This document shows, in pieces, positions 39,971 to 49,865 of a stretch of 64,000 bases of DNA. The position numbers and the translations under genes were made by a program. The DNA lies in NCBI RefSeq assembly GCF_030812315.1, contig NZ_JAUSSM010000007.1, positions 243,124-307,123 on the forward strand. Direction: 5' to 3'. Each line of letters opens with the position of its first letter. Within the stretch, counting starts at the first letter, position 1. Under the pieces are notes generated by a model. The model was not told the origin of the DNA and searched no databases. It saw only the letters and a program-made list of their open reading frames with translations. This DNA is from Arthrobacter oryzae. GTDB lineage: Bacteria > Actinomycetota > Actinomycetes > Actinomycetales > Micrococcaceae.

Positions 39971-40897
39971 ATGCGCAGCTTCACGTCCGTAGAACTTTTG
40001 ATCGATGAGCGGGCGCACCGGTTTCTGGACAAGGCTCCTGCCGGCGGCGCCCGTTCCAGGCTCACCGAGTTTGTTGTCTTTGGCCTCAAACAGGGCTGGG
40101 CATGCATCTTTGGTGCCGCGCTCCTCGCCGTGCTGCTGGCGGCCCGCCTCTGGTATCCCGACGACGCCGGACTGGCCAGGAACGACTTCCTGACGCTCGC
40201 CGCCGTCGTGATCCAGATCCTGATGTTTGCCACACGGCTCGAAACCCTCCGTGAGCTCAGGGTGATTGTCCTCTTCCATTTGGTGGGAACGGTTATGGAG
40301 CTGTTCAAGACCGACGTGGGGTCCTGGTCCTACGAAGCCGAGGGGGTCCTGCGCATCGGGGCGGTTCCGCTTTTCAGCGGCTTTATGTACGCGGCCGTCG
40401 GCTCCTACATGGTTCGCGTCTACCGCCTGTTCGACCTGCGCTTCGCCCGATACCCTCGGCGGTGGGTGACGGCGATCGTGGCCGCAGCCGTCTACGCGAA
40501 CTTCTTCACGCACCACTACCTCGTGGACGCCCGCTGGGTCCTGCTGGCCGCCGTCGTGATCATCTACGGGCGGTGCGTGATGCACTTCCGCGTGTTCCGC
40601 AGGAAGTTCCGGATGCCGCTGGTCCTGGCCTTCCTGCTCGTGGCGCTGTTCATCTGGATTGCCGAGAACATCGCCACCTGGTCCGGGGCCTGGCTCTACC
40701 CCAACCAGGTGGACGGATGGCACATGGTCTCACCGGACAAGCTGGTCTCCTGGTTCCTGCTGATGATCATCTCCGTGGTGCTCGTGGCCTGGGTCTACAA
40801 GCCCCTGCCACCCGAGGAGCCGGCAGGGCCCGGCGTGCCCGAAGAGCCCGAGGAAGCAGGCCTCAGGCGCCGAATGCAGCCTGGTCGCAACCTTTGA
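39971..40897 (+). CDS. DUF817 family membrane protein
   Basis: 308-residue integral membrane protein with eight hydrophobic segments ([120 protein letters not shown]). The conserved segments [21 protein letters not shown] and [21 protein letters not shown] match DUF817. The C-terminal tail is Pro/Glu-rich and cytoplasmic. The family's function is unknown. It stands between the MpaB-like and ExaC-type genes and is not clearly in an operon. Confidence 0.85.
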   Translation: MRSFTSVELLIDERAHRFLDKAPAGGARSRLTEFVVFGLKQGWACIFGAALLAVLLAARLWYPDDAGLARNDFLTLAAVVIQILMFATRLETLRELRVIVLFHLVGTVMELFKTDVGSWSYEAEGVLRIGAVPLFSGFMYAAVGSYMVRVYRLFDLRFARYPRRWVTAIVAAAVYANFFTHHYLVDARWVLLAAVVIIYGRCVMHFRVFRRKFRMPLVLAFLLVALFIWIAENIATWSGAWLYPNQVDGWHMVSPDKLVSWFLLMIISVVLVAWVYKPLPPEEPAGPGVPEEPEEAGLRRRMQPGRNL

Positions 40898-40949
40898 ACC
40901 CCTAGCATGGGGGCCAGGACGAAGACGTCTGTTTTCCAGAGGAGTGACC

Positions 40950-42473
40950 ATGACTGTTTATGTACAGCCCGGCCAAGAAGGATCCAAAGTCCGGTTCAAG
41001 GACCGCTATGAGAACTGGATCGGCGGAGAGTGGGTGGCTCCAACGACCGGCCAATACATCGAGAACGTCTCCCCGGTGAACGGAAAGCAGTTCACCGAGG
41101 TGGCCCGCGGCGCCGCTGCGGACGTTGAGCTCGCACTCGATGCCGCGCACAAGGCCGCACCGGCGTGGGGCAAGGCATCGGCCACGGAGCGCGCCGCAGT
41201 GCTGAACAGGATCGCGGACCGGATCGATGCCAACCTCGAATTGCTGGCGGTCGCCGAAACCTGGGACAACGGCAAGCCCATCCGCGAAACCCTCAATGCG
41301 GACATCCCGCTCGCGGCGGACCACTTCCGCTACTTCGCAAGCGCCATCCGCGCCCAGGAAGGCCGGCTCTCCCAGCTCGACGACGACACCACGGCCTACC
41401 ACTTCCACGAACCCCTTGGGGTGGTGGGCCAGATCATCCCGTGGAACTTCCCTATCCTGATGGCCGTGTGGAAGATGGCTCCTGCCTTGGCAGCCGGCAA
41501 CGCGGTGGTGCTCAAGCCCGCTTCCAACACGCCGGCCTCCATCCTGGTCCTGGCCGAACTCATCGCGGACCTGCTGCCGCCGGGCCTGCTGAATATCGTG
41601 AACGGCTTTGGTGCCGAAGTTGGCAAGCCGCTGGCCTCCAGCCCGCGGATCCGCAAGATTGCGTTTACCGGCGAGACCTCCACCGGGCGCCTGATCAGCC
41701 AGTATGCCAGCGCCAACCTGATCCCGGTCACGCTGGAACTGGGCGGCAAGAGCCCCAACATCTTCTTCAACGATGTCGCCGAGTCCAACGACGCGTTCTA
41801 CGACAAAGCGCTGGAGGGCTTCACCCTGTATGCCTTCAACCAGGGCGAAGTCTGCAGCAGCCCGTCCCGCGCCCTCGTCCAGGACGGTATCTACGATTCC
41901 TTCATGGCCGACGCCGTGGCCCGCACGCAGAAGATCATCCAGGGCAACCCGCTGGATACCAACACCCAGGTCGGCGCCCAGGCATCAGTAGGCCAGATGG
42001 AGAAGATCCTTTCGTACATCGATATCGGGCTCGAAGAGGGCGCCAAAATCCTGGCCGGCGGTGCACCGACGGAGCTTGACGGGGACCTGGCCGGCGGTTT
42101 TTACGTCCAGCCCACCATCTTCGAGGGCCAGAACAAGATGCGGATCTTCCAGGAAGAGATCTTCGGCCCTGTGCTCTCCGTTGCACGCTTCACGGACTAC
42201 AACGACGCCATCAGCATCGCCAACGACACCCTCTACGGCCTCGGCGCCGGCGTCTGGTCGCGCAACGGCAACGTCGCCTACCGTGCCGGCCGCGAAATCC
42301 AGGCCGGCCGCGTCTGGGTCAACAACTACCACGCCTACCCGGCCGGCGCCGCGTTCGGCGGCTACAAGTCCTCCGGCATCGGCCGCGAGAACCACGCCAT
42401 GATGCTGGACCACTACCAGCAGACCAAAAACCTCCTGGTCAGCCACTCCGAAAACAAGCTCGGCTTCTTCTAA
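40950..42473 (+). CDS. NAD+-dependent aldehyde dehydrogenase, ExaC/AldA type
   Basis: 507-residue aldehyde dehydrogenase oxidising acetaldehyde or small aliphatic aldehydes to acids. Catalytic Glu is in [13 protein letters not shown] (Glu 263) and Cys in [14 protein letters not shown] (Cys 302; the adjacent residue is Ser where relatives have Thr or Cys). Other landmarks are [49 protein letters not shown] and [25 protein letters not shown]. The NQGEVC and GIGRENH motifs point to the ExaC/acetaldehyde dehydrogenase II subgroup. ATG 40950 has AGAGGAG 6 bp upstream. A GC palindrome lies about 90 bp after the stop. Confidence 0.9.
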   Translation: MTVYVQPGQEGSKVRFKDRYENWIGGEWVAPTTGQYIENVSPVNGKQFTEVARGAAADVELALDAAHKAAPAWGKASATERAAVLNRIADRIDANLELLAVAETWDNGKPIRETLNADIPLAADHFRYFASAIRAQEGRLSQLDDDTTAYHFHEPLGVVGQIIPWNFPILMAVWKMAPALAAGNAVVLKPASNTPASILVLAELIADLLPPGLLNIVNGFGAEVGKPLASSPRIRKIAFTGETSTGRLISQYASANLIPVTLELGGKSPNIFFNDVAESNDAFYDKALEGFTLYAFNQGEVCSSPSRALVQDGIYDSFMADAVARTQKIIQGNPLDTNTQVGAQASVGQMEKILSYIDIGLEEGAKILAGGAPTELDGDLAGGFYVQPTIFEGQNKMRIFQEEIFGPVLSVARFTDYNDAISIANDTLYGLGAGVWSRNGNVAYRAGREIQAGRVWVNNYHAYPAGAAFGGYKSSGIGRENHAMMLDHYQQTKNLLVSHSENKLGFF

Positions 42474-42561
42474 GCCTGGGCACCAGTGCAGGTTCGCCGG
42501 AACTGCCACCGCGTGACCGCCTACTGCACCACAACTACCGTTAGCTGCATAAAAAGCCAGT

Positions 42562-42589
42562 GGACGGCGGCGGGACCTCCCGCCGTCGT
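42562..42589. terminator. GC palindrome, copy 14
   Basis: Inner arms CGGCGGGA and TCCCGCCG around CC, outer part slightly degenerate. It lies between the aldehyde dehydrogenase and adenylate kinase genes. Confidence 0.65.
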
Positions 42590-42661
42590 ACTCTGCTGTC
42601 ACGCACCGAGGCATCCTGTCGACGCTGACATGAAGCAACGGCACAACGAAGGGTTACTTGA

Positions 42662-43258
42662 ATGACGAGAATGTTGATTATTGGCCCGCCCGGTTCCGGC
42701 AAGGGCACGCAGGCGGAGCGCATCTCGGAGCGCCTCGGCGTTGTTGCGATCTCCACCGGCGACATCTTCCGCGCCAATGTGAAGGGCGGGACGCCGCTTG
42801 GCATCGAGGCCACGAAGTACATGGACGCAGGTGACTTCGTTCCGGACAGCGTCACGAACGAGATGGTGCGCAGCCGCCTTTGCCAGGACGACGTCGAGAA
42901 CGGTTTCCTGCTGGACGGTTACCCCCGCACCACGGCGCAGGTTGATTATCTGGACGGGGTCCTGGCCAGGGGCGGGCAGGAACTGGACGTCGTGCTGCAG
43001 CTGACGGCCGATGACGACGAGCTGGTGCACCGTCTCCTGGGCCGCGCCAAGGAGACGGGCCGCAGCGACGACAACGAAGCCGTCATCCGCCACCGGCTGG
43101 ACCTGTACCACGAGCAGACCGAGGCCGTTGTGGCCAAGTATGCCGAGCGCGGCATCCTGACCCAGGTCGACGGCATCGGCGGCATCGATGAAGTGACCGA
43201 CAGGGTGATGGGCGCCATCGAAAACCCAAACACGGTCTCCATCATCAGCGGGCGGTGA
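42662..43258 (+). CDS. adk: Adenylate kinase
   Basis: 198-residue short-lid adenylate kinase converting ATP and AMP to two ADP. P-loop GPPGSGKGTQ (residues 8-17), AMP-binding STGDIFRANV and DGYPRTTAQVDYLDG (the D-G-x-P-R signature), truncated LID GRAKETGRSDDNEAVIRHRL. It resembles the housekeeping enzyme, but it is not beside secY or map, the usual actinobacterial location, so it may be a second copy; the rest of the genome is needed to tell. GAAGGG lies 8 bp before the ATG. A strong bidirectional hairpin follows. Confidence 0.93.
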   Translation: MTRMLIIGPPGSGKGTQAERISERLGVVAISTGDIFRANVKGGTPLGIEATKYMDAGDFVPDSVTNEMVRSRLCQDDVENGFLLDGYPRTTAQVDYLDGVLARGGQELDVVLQLTADDDELVHRLLGRAKETGRSDDNEAVIRHRLDLYHEQTEAVVAKYAERGILTQVDGIGGIDEVTDRVMGAIENPNTVSIISGR

Positions 43259-43298
43259 TCCCGGACCACGTGAACACCGTGATGGTCCAAAGCTAAAA

Positions 43299-43336
43299 CG
43301 GAGGGCGACGGCGGGACTTCCCGCCGTCGCCCTCCG
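43299..43336. terminator. GC palindrome, copy 15, between convergent adk and HAD genes
   Basis: 18-bp arms (inner GGCGACGGCGGGA) around CT, with an AGCTAAAACGG left flank. It lies between two convergent stop codons. Confidence 0.8.
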
Positions 43337-43358
43337 CTTCAGTTACCGGTGCGGCTGC

Positions 43359-44048
43359 TTACCGGCCTGCACGGAGCAGCAGAGAAAGGACCTCGGGTGT
43401 CTCGGCAACAGCCGCGGCCCCGCGCGCTTCCGACGGGTCTCCGTATCCCCAGGCGACAAAGATCGTAGGGACGCCGTGCGCGGCCGCCCCGGCAACGTCG
43501 TACCTCCGGTCGCCCACCATGACCGGGCTGGAAATGTCCACACCCTGCACCTTCAGCCGCCCCAGCGATTCGGCAATAACGTCCTCCTTGGAGGCCCTGC
43601 CGGCTGCGTCGGACGCACCGCAGATGTCGGCGAAGTGACGGTCGATACCAAAAGCGCCCGCCAGCCGGACCGCCTGATCCTCCACTTTGGACGTTGCCAC
43701 GGCCATCGGACACTGCAGCGAAGCCAGCTGCTCCAGGAGGCCGCTAACACCGTCAAAAAGGCTGGATAGTTCCGCCCCTGTTTCGGCGTAGGCTGCGCGG
43801 TAGTGACGGAGCGCTTTCTGGGCGGTTGCTGTATCCAGGCCCGCGCTCTGCCGAAACGACTCGTACATAGGCGGTCCGACATACTTGAGCAGGTCCCGCT
43901 GCGGAGGGACCGGCGCATTTACGGCTTTGAGCGCCCGGGCAGCGCTGTCCATCACCCCTGGTGCGGAGTCCAGGAGCGTCCCGTCCATGTCGAACAGAAT
44001 GCAGCTGACGGCGGCGGGTGCCTGATTGTCCAGGTGTAGACGTATCAT
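43359..44048 (-). CDS. HAD family hydrolase (phosphoglycolate-phosphatase-like)
   Basis: 229-residue haloacid-dehalogenase phosphatase with a C1 cap. Motif I is SCILFDMDGTLLDSAPGVMD (nucleophile and acid Asp, residues about 17-36), the cap carries LLKYVGPPMYESFR, motif II is CPMAVATSKVEDQAV (Thr-Ser), the Lys of motif III is in GRASKEDVIAESL, and motif IV is SSPVMVGDRRYDVAGAAAHG (GDxxxD). It is close to Gph-type enzymes that remove phosphate from 2-phosphoglycolate; the true substrate may differ. ATG at 44048. Confidence 0.9.
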   Translation of the reverse strand: MIRLHLDNQAPAAVSCILFDMDGTLLDSAPGVMDSAARALKAVNAPVPPQRDLLKYVGPPMYESFRQSAGLDTATAQKALRHYRAAYAETGAELSSLFDGVSGLLEQLASLQCPMAVATSKVEDQAVRLAGAFGIDRHFADICGASDAAGRASKEDVIAESLGRLKVQGVDISSPVMVGDRRYDVAGAAAHGVPTIFVAWGYGDPSEARGAAAVAETPEVLSLLLRAGR

Positions 44049-44132
44049 TTCTGCGGAGCCTTTCTGGCTACGGTTTCGGAGCGCACACAGTCCCAGGGGC
44101 AGTGGCGCACCGATGTTTGCGGGAGGGTAGGG

Positions 44133-44636
44133 ATGGACGGGGCGGGTTTGGATCACATCGACCAGAAGATCCTTGCGGAACTCACAAAGAATGCCCGGGT
44201 GTCCCATGCCGAGCTGGCCAGCAGGGTGCTCCTGTCCCGGAACGCCGTGCGGCAGCGTGTCGACCGCCTCGAGCGGCAGGGCTACATCCAGGGCTACACG
44301 ATTGTGGCGGGCAGCGTGGGCCAGAACATGGTTTCCGCTTTCCTCATGATCTACCGCAAGGACCGCATGCGCGGCGCCGACGTCCTGGCAGCATTGCGGA
44401 CCATTCCCGAAGTGGTCCTCTGTGATGTCCTGAGTGGCGATTTTGACCTGCTGGTGAGGCTGGAGGCGCGCTCGCTGGACAGGGTCCAGGAGATCTGGGA
44501 GCAGATCGCGGCCCTCCCCGGCGTGGGCGACACCGTGACCGCACTGACCCTGTCCAACGTCATCCGACGGCGGGGAGCCGACGGACTCGGCGACGGGCAC
44601 GGCTCAACCAAGCTCCAGGGTCCGCCGCCCCGCTAG
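44133..44636 (+). CDS. Lrp/AsnC family transcriptional regulator
   Basis: 167-residue regulator. The HTH is [20 protein letters not shown], then [28 protein letters not shown] (residues about 26-54), typical AsnC. The RAM effector domain follows ([40 protein letters not shown] with the conserved D-x-L/V-L-x-x motif, and [16 protein letters not shown]). It is convergent with the aldehyde dehydrogenase gene, overlapping by 4 bp, and close to a homoserine dehydrogenase and an amino-acid permease, so it probably senses an amino acid such as homoserine or aspartate. GGGAGGGTAGGG precedes the ATG. Confidence 0.9.
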   Translation: MDGAGLDHIDQKILAELTKNARVSHAELASRVLLSRNAVRQRVDRLERQGYIQGYTIVAGSVGQNMVSAFLMIYRKDRMRGADVLAALRTIPEVVLCDVLSGDFDLLVRLEARSLDRVQEIWEQIAALPGVGDTVTALTLSNVIRRRGADGLGDGHGSTKLQGPPPR

Positions 44637-46042
44637 TTCCTGATGCAGACCACCTTCGCCTGGGTCATCTCCTCGTAGGCGAACCGGACGCCTTCCCGGC
44701 CCATGCTGCCGTACTTGGACCCGCCGAACGGCATGCCGTCGAACCGGTAGTCGGAGGAGTCGTTGATCATCACGCCGCCTGCGTCCAGATCCCGGGCCGC
44801 ACGCATGGCCGCCGCGAGGGAGCGGGTGAAGATGCCCGCATGAAGGCTGAAATCGATCGAGTTCGCCAGCCCGATCGCTTCGTCGTAGGTGCTGAACATC
44901 TTGAGCATGACCACCGGTCCGAACACTTCCTCCTGCCAGAGGCGGCAATCCTCCGGGACGGACTCCAGGACGGTCGGCAGCAAAACGTTTCCCTCAGCCC
45001 GGTTGCCGGCCAGGACCGTTGCGCCCGCGTCGATGGCGCCGCCGATCTTCAGCTGGACCTCCCTGACCGCTCCAGGGCTAATCATGGGGCCAACGTCGGT
45101 CCGTTCCTCGGCGGGGTCACCGGTGACCAGTGCTCTCGTGGCCGCCACGAACTTCCGGCGGAATTCGCTGTAGACGGAGCGGTGGACCAGAATGCGCTGC
45201 ACCCCCACACAATTCTGGCCCGCGGCCCAGAACGCGCCGGATACACATGAGTCCACGGCTTTGTCCACGTCCGCATCGTCCAGGACGATCACCGGCGCGT
45301 TGCCGCCCAGGTCCATGGCTAGTTTCTTCAGTCCCGCCGTGCGGGCGATTGCCTCACCGGTCGCGAACCCGCCGGTAAAGGAAACCATCCGGACGTCCCG
45401 GGTCCCGATAATGGCCGCCGCGACATCCCTCCCGCCGTGGACCACCGTGAGGACCTCCGGCGGCAGGCCGGCGTTGTACAGCGCGTCAGCCAGCAGCTGG
45501 GCGGACAGCGGCGTGAGCGCTGACGGCTTGAGCACGACGGCGTTGCCCCCTGCGATCGCCGGGCCCACCTTGTGGGCCACCAGGTTGAGGGGATCGTTGA
45601 AGGGCGTGATGGCGGCAATGACCCCGAGCGGCTCCCGCGTGAACCAGCCGGTCCGGTCCCCTGAGCCGGCATAGGAGTCGAAGGGGATGACTTCGCCGGC
45701 ACCGCGCGTGGCTTTCTCCGCGGACAGCCGGAGCGTGTTGATGGCCCGGTGCACTTCCTTGCGCGCCTGGCGGATGGTCTTCCCCGCCTCCGCCACGATG
45801 GTGCGGGCGAAGTCCTCGCTTCGGCGTTCGATGTCCGCCGCTGCCGTGGACAGGATGGCGGCCCGCGCATGGCGGGGGAGGGACTTTGCGGTCACGGCGC
45901 CGGAGCGTGCCGTGGCCATAAGTGCAACAACAGCATCTCTGTCGGTGGTGGGGACCGCTCCGACAATCCTGCCGTCGTAGGGACTGGTCACCTCGTGGAG
46001 GTTGGGAACCTGGACGTCCCGCAGAATAGTGGTCTCAGACAC
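44633..46042 (-). CDS. Aldehyde dehydrogenase family protein with Glu-to-Asp at the base position
   Basis: 469-residue NAD(P)+ aldehyde dehydrogenase of the lactaldehyde/glyceraldehyde-3-phosphate (GapN-like) subgroup: [50 protein letters not shown], Cys nucleophile in [16 protein letters not shown] (Cys 278), [13 protein letters not shown], and the end [23 protein letters not shown]. The general-base Glu position reads MDLGGNAP (Asp 244). It overlaps the homoserine dehydrogenase gene by 8 bp, so both are made together. A role in oxidising aspartate semialdehyde to aspartate is suggested by that partner but unproven. Confidence 0.88.
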   Translation of the reverse strand: MSETTILRDVQVPNLHEVTSPYDGRIVGAVPTTDRDAVVALMATARSGAVTAKSLPRHARAAILSTAAADIERRSEDFARTIVAEAGKTIRQARKEVHRAINTLRLSAEKATRGAGEVIPFDSYAGSGDRTGWFTREPLGVIAAITPFNDPLNLVAHKVGPAIAGGNAVVLKPSALTPLSAQLLADALYNAGLPPEVLTVVHGGRDVAAAIIGTRDVRMVSFTGGFATGEAIARTAGLKKLAMDLGGNAPVIVLDDADVDKAVDSCVSGAFWAAGQNCVGVQRILVHRSVYSEFRRKFVAATRALVTGDPAEERTDVGPMISPGAVREVQLKIGGAIDAGATVLAGNRAEGNVLLPTVLESVPEDCRLWQEEVFGPVVMLKMFSTYDEAIGLANSIDFSLHAGIFTRSLAAAMRAARDLDAGGVMINDSSDYRFDGMPFGGSKYGSMGREGVRFAYEEMTQAKVVCIRN

Positions 46043-47141
46043 GCGCCAGCCCTCCGTCTTCCGCGGCAGCCTGAACAGAGCCGGCGGCGCCGCGGCCTTC
46101 CGCGGCCTGGTGGATGGCGATGATATCGGAGAGTAGCGCGTAGGCCGTTTCGATGCGTCCGGCGCCGGGGCCGGAGACCGTCACTGGGCCCAGCAGGTCG
46201 GTTTCGAACGAAACAGCGTTCGTGGCGCCGGAGATGCCTGCAAGGCTGTGGACCAAGTCGATGGCGCGCGGTGCAACGCCCGCCTCGATGCCGCCGTCGG
46301 GAGTCCGCCTGGCGGATCCGATCAGCTTCCAGCGGCGGCCGGCCGAAGCGGCCACCCGGATATCCTCCGGCGTCACTGCGGAAATGCCCTCCCGTTGGAC
46401 GTCCTTCAGCTGCAGATTCCCGCCGAGGAGCTCGTTGGCGAGGATCAGCACCTTCAGCTGCACGTCAAAACCTTCGAGGTCCGCGGCCGGATTCGCCTCG
46501 GCGTAACCCAGTTCCTGCGCCTCCCGGACCGCCTCGCCAAGGTCAAGGCCGGCTTCCATGCGCCCCAGAACGTAGTTGCTGGTGCCGTTCATGATCCCTT
46601 CGAAGCCGTTGAGCTTCAGCCCGCTGAACATCTGCCTGGCCAGGCGGATCACCGGCGTGCCGCTCATGACGGCGCCCTCAAACTCAAAGCGGACTCCCTG
46701 CCGTGCTGCCAGGGCCGCCAGTTCACGGCCCCGCAGGGCGACGGGTCCCTTGTTCGTGGTGCAGACGTTCTTGCCCGATTCCAGGGCCCAGCGGACGTGC
46801 GAAACCGCGGGCTCGCCGTCGTCGGGATTCGTGAAGGTGGCCTCACAGATGATGTCCGCTGTGCACCCGCGGATCACAGCCTCGTTGTCCGGCTCAGCGG
46901 AACCGCCGTACCGGGCGAAGGTGTCGCCGCCGCTGCCGCTGTCTCCGCCCAGTGCCAGGGCCATGGACAGATCAATGCCGTTGGCGTCCATCAGTGAACC
47001 GAGGCGCAGGTCGGTGATGGCGACTACACGCAGGCCGAAGCCCAGCTCGGCGCGGAGGGCTTCGCCGCGGGAAGCGATCAGCTCGGCCAGGCTGCGGTTC
47101 ACTCCGCCGAAGCCAATAAGTGCAAGGTCGTAGGTGGTCAT
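46035..47141 (-). CDS. Homoserine dehydrogenase, no ACT domain
   Basis: 368-residue NAD(P)-dependent homoserine dehydrogenase. Rossmann start [20 protein letters not shown] (residues 6-25), cofactor strand [12 protein letters not shown], catalytic-side Lys in [28 protein letters not shown], then [18 protein letters not shown] (the hallmark GxxNGTxNxxL), [23 protein letters not shown] (the E-A-D-P-x-x-D-x-x-G-x-D motif as [12 protein letters not shown]). The usual C-terminal ACT regulatory domain of actinobacterial biosynthetic enzymes (about 430-440 residues) is absent. It is coupled to an aldehyde dehydrogenase and divergent from an amino-acid permease, which points to homoserine catabolism rather than threonine synthesis. 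Confidence 0.88.
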   Translation of the reverse strand: MTTYDLALIGFGGVNRSLAELIASRGEALRAELGFGLRVVAITDLRLGSLMDANGIDLSMALALGGDSGSGGDTFARYGGSAEPDNEAVIRGCTADIICEATFTNPDDGEPAVSHVRWALESGKNVCTTNKGPVALRGRELAALAARQGVRFEFEGAVMSGTPVIRLARQMFSGLKLNGFEGIMNGTSNYVLGRMEAGLDLGEAVREAQELGYAEANPAADLEGFDVQLKVLILANELLGGNLQLKDVQREGISAVTPEDIRVAASAGRRWKLIGSARRTPDGGIEAGVAPRAIDLVHSLAGISGATNAVSFETDLLGPVTVSGPGAGRIETAYALLSDIIAIHQAAEGRGAAGSVQAAAEDGGLARV

Positions 47142-47440
47142 GCCGTGTCCTTCTCTCGGAAATGCTTGGTGGTTCCATGCTCAGGCCGGGCCCTGTCCGT
47201 CCCGCCATGTGATTCCGCCCAAAGGACTGCGCAAAGTGACCAAGGATGACGCCGTTGTAACGCGACTCCTTAATATTCGTGCAATATATGCATCTAGGGA
47301 TGTTTTTAAAGATCGAAACGGCGATTTGGTGTTACTTTCATCACGGCGGTTGGGTTTGCCGGACTGGTCCCCAACGCCCTCCGAGGCTTTCCGGTGCATC
47401 AATCCCGTTCGCACCTCGACTACTTTCCCGGGAGCAATTC
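47142..47440. promoter_or_regulatory. Divergent control region with AsnC-type site
   Basis: Roughly 300 bp between homoserine dehydrogenase and permease starts. It contains an AT-rich island (about 47265-47345) with the 15-bp inverted repeat ATATTCGTGCAATAT at 47273-47287, an Lrp/AsnC-like site, and TGCAATATATGCA overlapping it. No further gene is seen. Confidence 0.5.
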
Positions 47441-48910
47441 ATGGAACTCTCTTCCACAACCCGCTTGGATCCGCAGGCTTCTTCATCACTCAAACCGGGA
47501 CCCGCTGAACCGGGACCCGCTGAATCAGGGCAGCCGGCGCCGGGGCTCCGCCGGTCCATGGGCCCGCGGCACCTGGTGATGATCGCCATGGGCGGCGTCA
47601 TCGGGTCCGGCCTCTTCCTCAGTTCGGGCTACACGATTTCGCAGGCCGGACCGCTTGGGGCGGTCCTCGCCTATCTCGTGGGCGCCTTCGTCGTCTACCT
47701 CGTCATGGCCTGCCTCGGCGAGCTGGCCATCGCCTATCCGGTCTCAGGCGCGTTCCACATCTACGCCGCCAGGTCCATCGGTCCCGCCACCGGCTTCACC
47801 ACGGCCTGGCTGTACTGGCTGTGCTGGGCCGTGGCCCTGGGGTCGGAGTTCACCGCGGCCGGACTGCTCATGCAGCGCTGGTTCCCGGGAATTGAGGTGT
47901 GGGTCTGGTGCATCGTCTTCGCGTCCATTCTGTTTGCCCTGAACGCCGTCTCCTCGCGCTTCTTCGGCGAATCCGAGTTCTGGTTCTCCATCATCAAGGT
48001 GGGCGCCATCGTTGTCCTGATTGCCTTTGGCGGCGCCGCGCTGGTCGGGTTCAACCCGCTGGCCGGAGGCTCCCACCCGTTCCTGCTCGAAAACTTCAAC
48101 ACGTCGGGCGGGCTGTTCCCCAACGGTTTCTCCGGCGTCCTGGTGACCGCCCTTGCAGTGTTCTACGCGTTCTCCGGTTCGGAACTCATCGGCGTCGCAG
48201 CGGGCGAAACCGCCAACCCCGAGACCAGCATTCCCAAGGCCATGCGGACCACGGTGTTCCGCCTGCTGATCTTCTTCGTGGGCGCCATCGCTGTCATCGC
48301 TGCCACCATCCCCTTTGACCAGGTGGGCCTGGACGAGAGCCCCTTCGTGACGGTCTTTTCCTCCATCGGCATTCCCTATGCGGCGGACATCATGAACTTC
48401 GTCATCATCACCGCCTTGCTGTCGGCTGGAAACAGCGGCCTGTTCTCCTGCGCCAGGATGCTCTTTTCCCTGTCCGAAGAAGGGCACGCGCCGAAGGCTT
48501 TCCGGAAGCTGACCAAACACGGGATTCCCCTCATCGCGCTCTGCGTCAGCATGGTTGGCGGGCTGGCCTCCCTGATCAGCAGCGTGGTGGCTCCGGAAAC
48601 GGTGTACCTCGCGCTGGTGTCTGTCGCCGGGTTCGCCGTTGTGGGGGTCTGGATGTCCATCACGGCGTCGCACTTCTTCCACCGGCGGGCCTTCGTTCGG
48701 AACGGCGGAAACATCAACGACCTCGCCTACAAGGCCCCGCTGTTCCCGGTGGTTCCGATCCTTGCCTTCACGCTCTGCCTCGTCTCGCTGATCGGCATCG
48801 CCTTCGACCCGAACCAGGTCGCTGCCCTTTACTTCGGCGTTCCTTTCGTGGGAGCCTGCTACGCCTTCTTCCACTTCAAGTACGGACGACGGCGGCAGCC
48901 CGCCGAGTAG
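47441..48910 (+). CDS. APC superfamily amino acid permease
   Basis: 489-residue inner-membrane amino acid:H+ symporter of the AAT/APC family with 12 TM helices. A Pro/Gly/Ala-rich N-terminal tail (residues about 10-35, with [13 protein letters not shown]) precedes TM1 [20 protein letters not shown], which has the G-x-I-G-S/T-G-L-F unwound substrate site. TM3 region [22 protein letters not shown]6 [20 protein letters not shown] (the F-x-G-x-E-x-x-G motif) and [21 protein letters not shown] follow. It resembles GABA/proline/Lys-type permeases. Divergent from the homoserine dehydrogenase operon, so homoserine is a candidate substrate. GGGAGCAATTC precedes the ATG. Confidence 0.9.
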   Translation: MELSSTTRLDPQASSSLKPGPAEPGPAESGQPAPGLRRSMGPRHLVMIAMGGVIGSGLFLSSGYTISQAGPLGAVLAYLVGAFVVYLVMACLGELAIAYPVSGAFHIYAARSIGPATGFTTAWLYWLCWAVALGSEFTAAGLLMQRWFPGIEVWVWCIVFASILFALNAVSSRFFGESEFWFSIIKVGAIVVLIAFGGAALVGFNPLAGGSHPFLLENFNTSGGLFPNGFSGVLVTALAVFYAFSGSELIGVAAGETANPETSIPKAMRTTVFRLLIFFVGAIAVIAATIPFDQVGLDESPFVTVFSSIGIPYAADIMNFVIITALLSAGNSGLFSCARMLFSLSEEGHAPKAFRKLTKHGIPLIALCVSMVGGLASLISSVVAPETVYLALVSVAGFAVVGVWMSITASHFFHRRAFVRNGGNINDLAYKAPLFPVVPILAFTLCLVSLIGIAFDPNQVAALYFGVPFVGACYAFFHFKYGRRRQPAE

Positions 48911-48941
48911 CCTTCTGCGGCAGTTCTGCGGCAACCCCGCC

Positions 48942-48977
48942 GGCCCGGCGGCCGAACCAGTGTTCGGCCGCCGGGCC
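48942..48977. terminator. Hairpin terminator after the permease
   Basis: Perfect 16-bp arms (GGCCCGGCGGCCGAAC) with a CAGT loop, 31 bp past the stop. It is unrelated in sequence to the repeated family. Confidence 0.8.
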
Positions 48978-49052
48978 TCCGGGTGTTCGTCCCAAGGCCC
49001 GCCTTCCGGCAAGGCGAAGGCCGCCGGTCACCACCGCCTGCGCTGTGTGAGA

Positions 49053-49865
49053 ATGGGCGTTGAAGTCCACCAGAGGGAGCGGTTCAGCTTGGAATTGTCG
49101 GAAGCGTCATCGCTCGGCCAGGGCCTTCGTATTGTCCGGCTCATCGTCGACCGCGAGAAGCAGGGCAGGGGACTGTTGGGGGTATCGCAGCTTGCCGCCG
49201 AGCTGGAAATGGACCAGGGCCGCGTATCCCGGCTGACCCAGGAGCTGTGCGAGCTGGCCATTCTGGAGCGGGTGGAACGCGGACCGTTCCGTGCCGGGCC
49301 GGCCTTCTTCCAGCTGGCGGCCAGCCTGAACGTTGGCTGGATCGGCCAGGCCAAGCGCGAGCTGGAGCTCTTTGTGGCGGAGTACGGCCTGCGGGCCAGG
49401 CTGTCTGTCCGTGACGGCGTACGCGTGATCCTGCTCAGGACATCCAGCAATGACGGCGCGCTGGGAAGCTTTGTGAAACCGGGCATGGTCACCCCCGTCT
49501 GGTGCACAGGATCAGGCCGCGCCCTCCTCTGGGACCACAAGGCCGCCGAGGTTGAGGAGCTTCTGCAGGGTGTGGACTTCATTGGCGTGGGCGGCCCGCG
49601 GGCAGCTCACTCCGTGTCGGAAGTATGCGAATTGATGGAACAGGACCGCCCGCAGGGTTTCATCAGGGCGGCCGAGGAGTTTGAGCACGGCGTCCACGAG
49701 CTGGCCGTTCCCGTCCGGGATCCGGGCGGACGCGTGGTCGCAGCCCTCACGGTCCTCGGCAGCAGTGCCGCTTTTGGTTTCCGCTCCGAGGAGATTGCCG
49801 TTGCGCTGCACTCGGCAGCACGGCGCCTCTCAGCGGTGGGCTCTGGCGGCGGGGGAGTCAGCTAG
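49053..49865 (+). CDS. IclR family transcriptional regulator
   Basis: 270-residue IclR regulator. HTH: LRIVRLIVDREKQGRGLLGV, then LAAELEMDQGRVSRLTQELC (recognition helix; DQGRVSR is the IclR pattern also seen in the convergent paralogue). Effector domain: AEYGLRARLSVRDGVRVILL, LGSFVKPGMVTPVWCTGSGR, ALLWDHKAAEVEELLQGVDF, HGVHELAVPVRDPGGRVVAA. The start is uncertain: ATG 49053 or TTG 49089, the latter with AGGGAG upstream. It is convergent with a second IclR gene, overlapping it by 8 bp at the 3' ends; the two share the G-R-A-L-L-W-D signature and probably derive from one ancestor. Confidence 0.82.
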   Translation: MGVEVHQRERFSLELSEASSLGQGLRIVRLIVDREKQGRGLLGVSQLAAELEMDQGRVSRLTQELCELAILERVERGPFRAGPAFFQLAASLNVGWIGQAKRELELFVAEYGLRARLSVRDGVRVILLRTSSNDGALGSFVKPGMVTPVWCTGSGRALLWDHKAAEVEELLQGVDFIGVGGPRAAHSVSEVCELMEQDRPQGFIRAAEEFEHGVHELAVPVRDPGGRVVAALTVLGSSAAFGFRSEEIAVALHSAARRLSAVGSGGGGVS

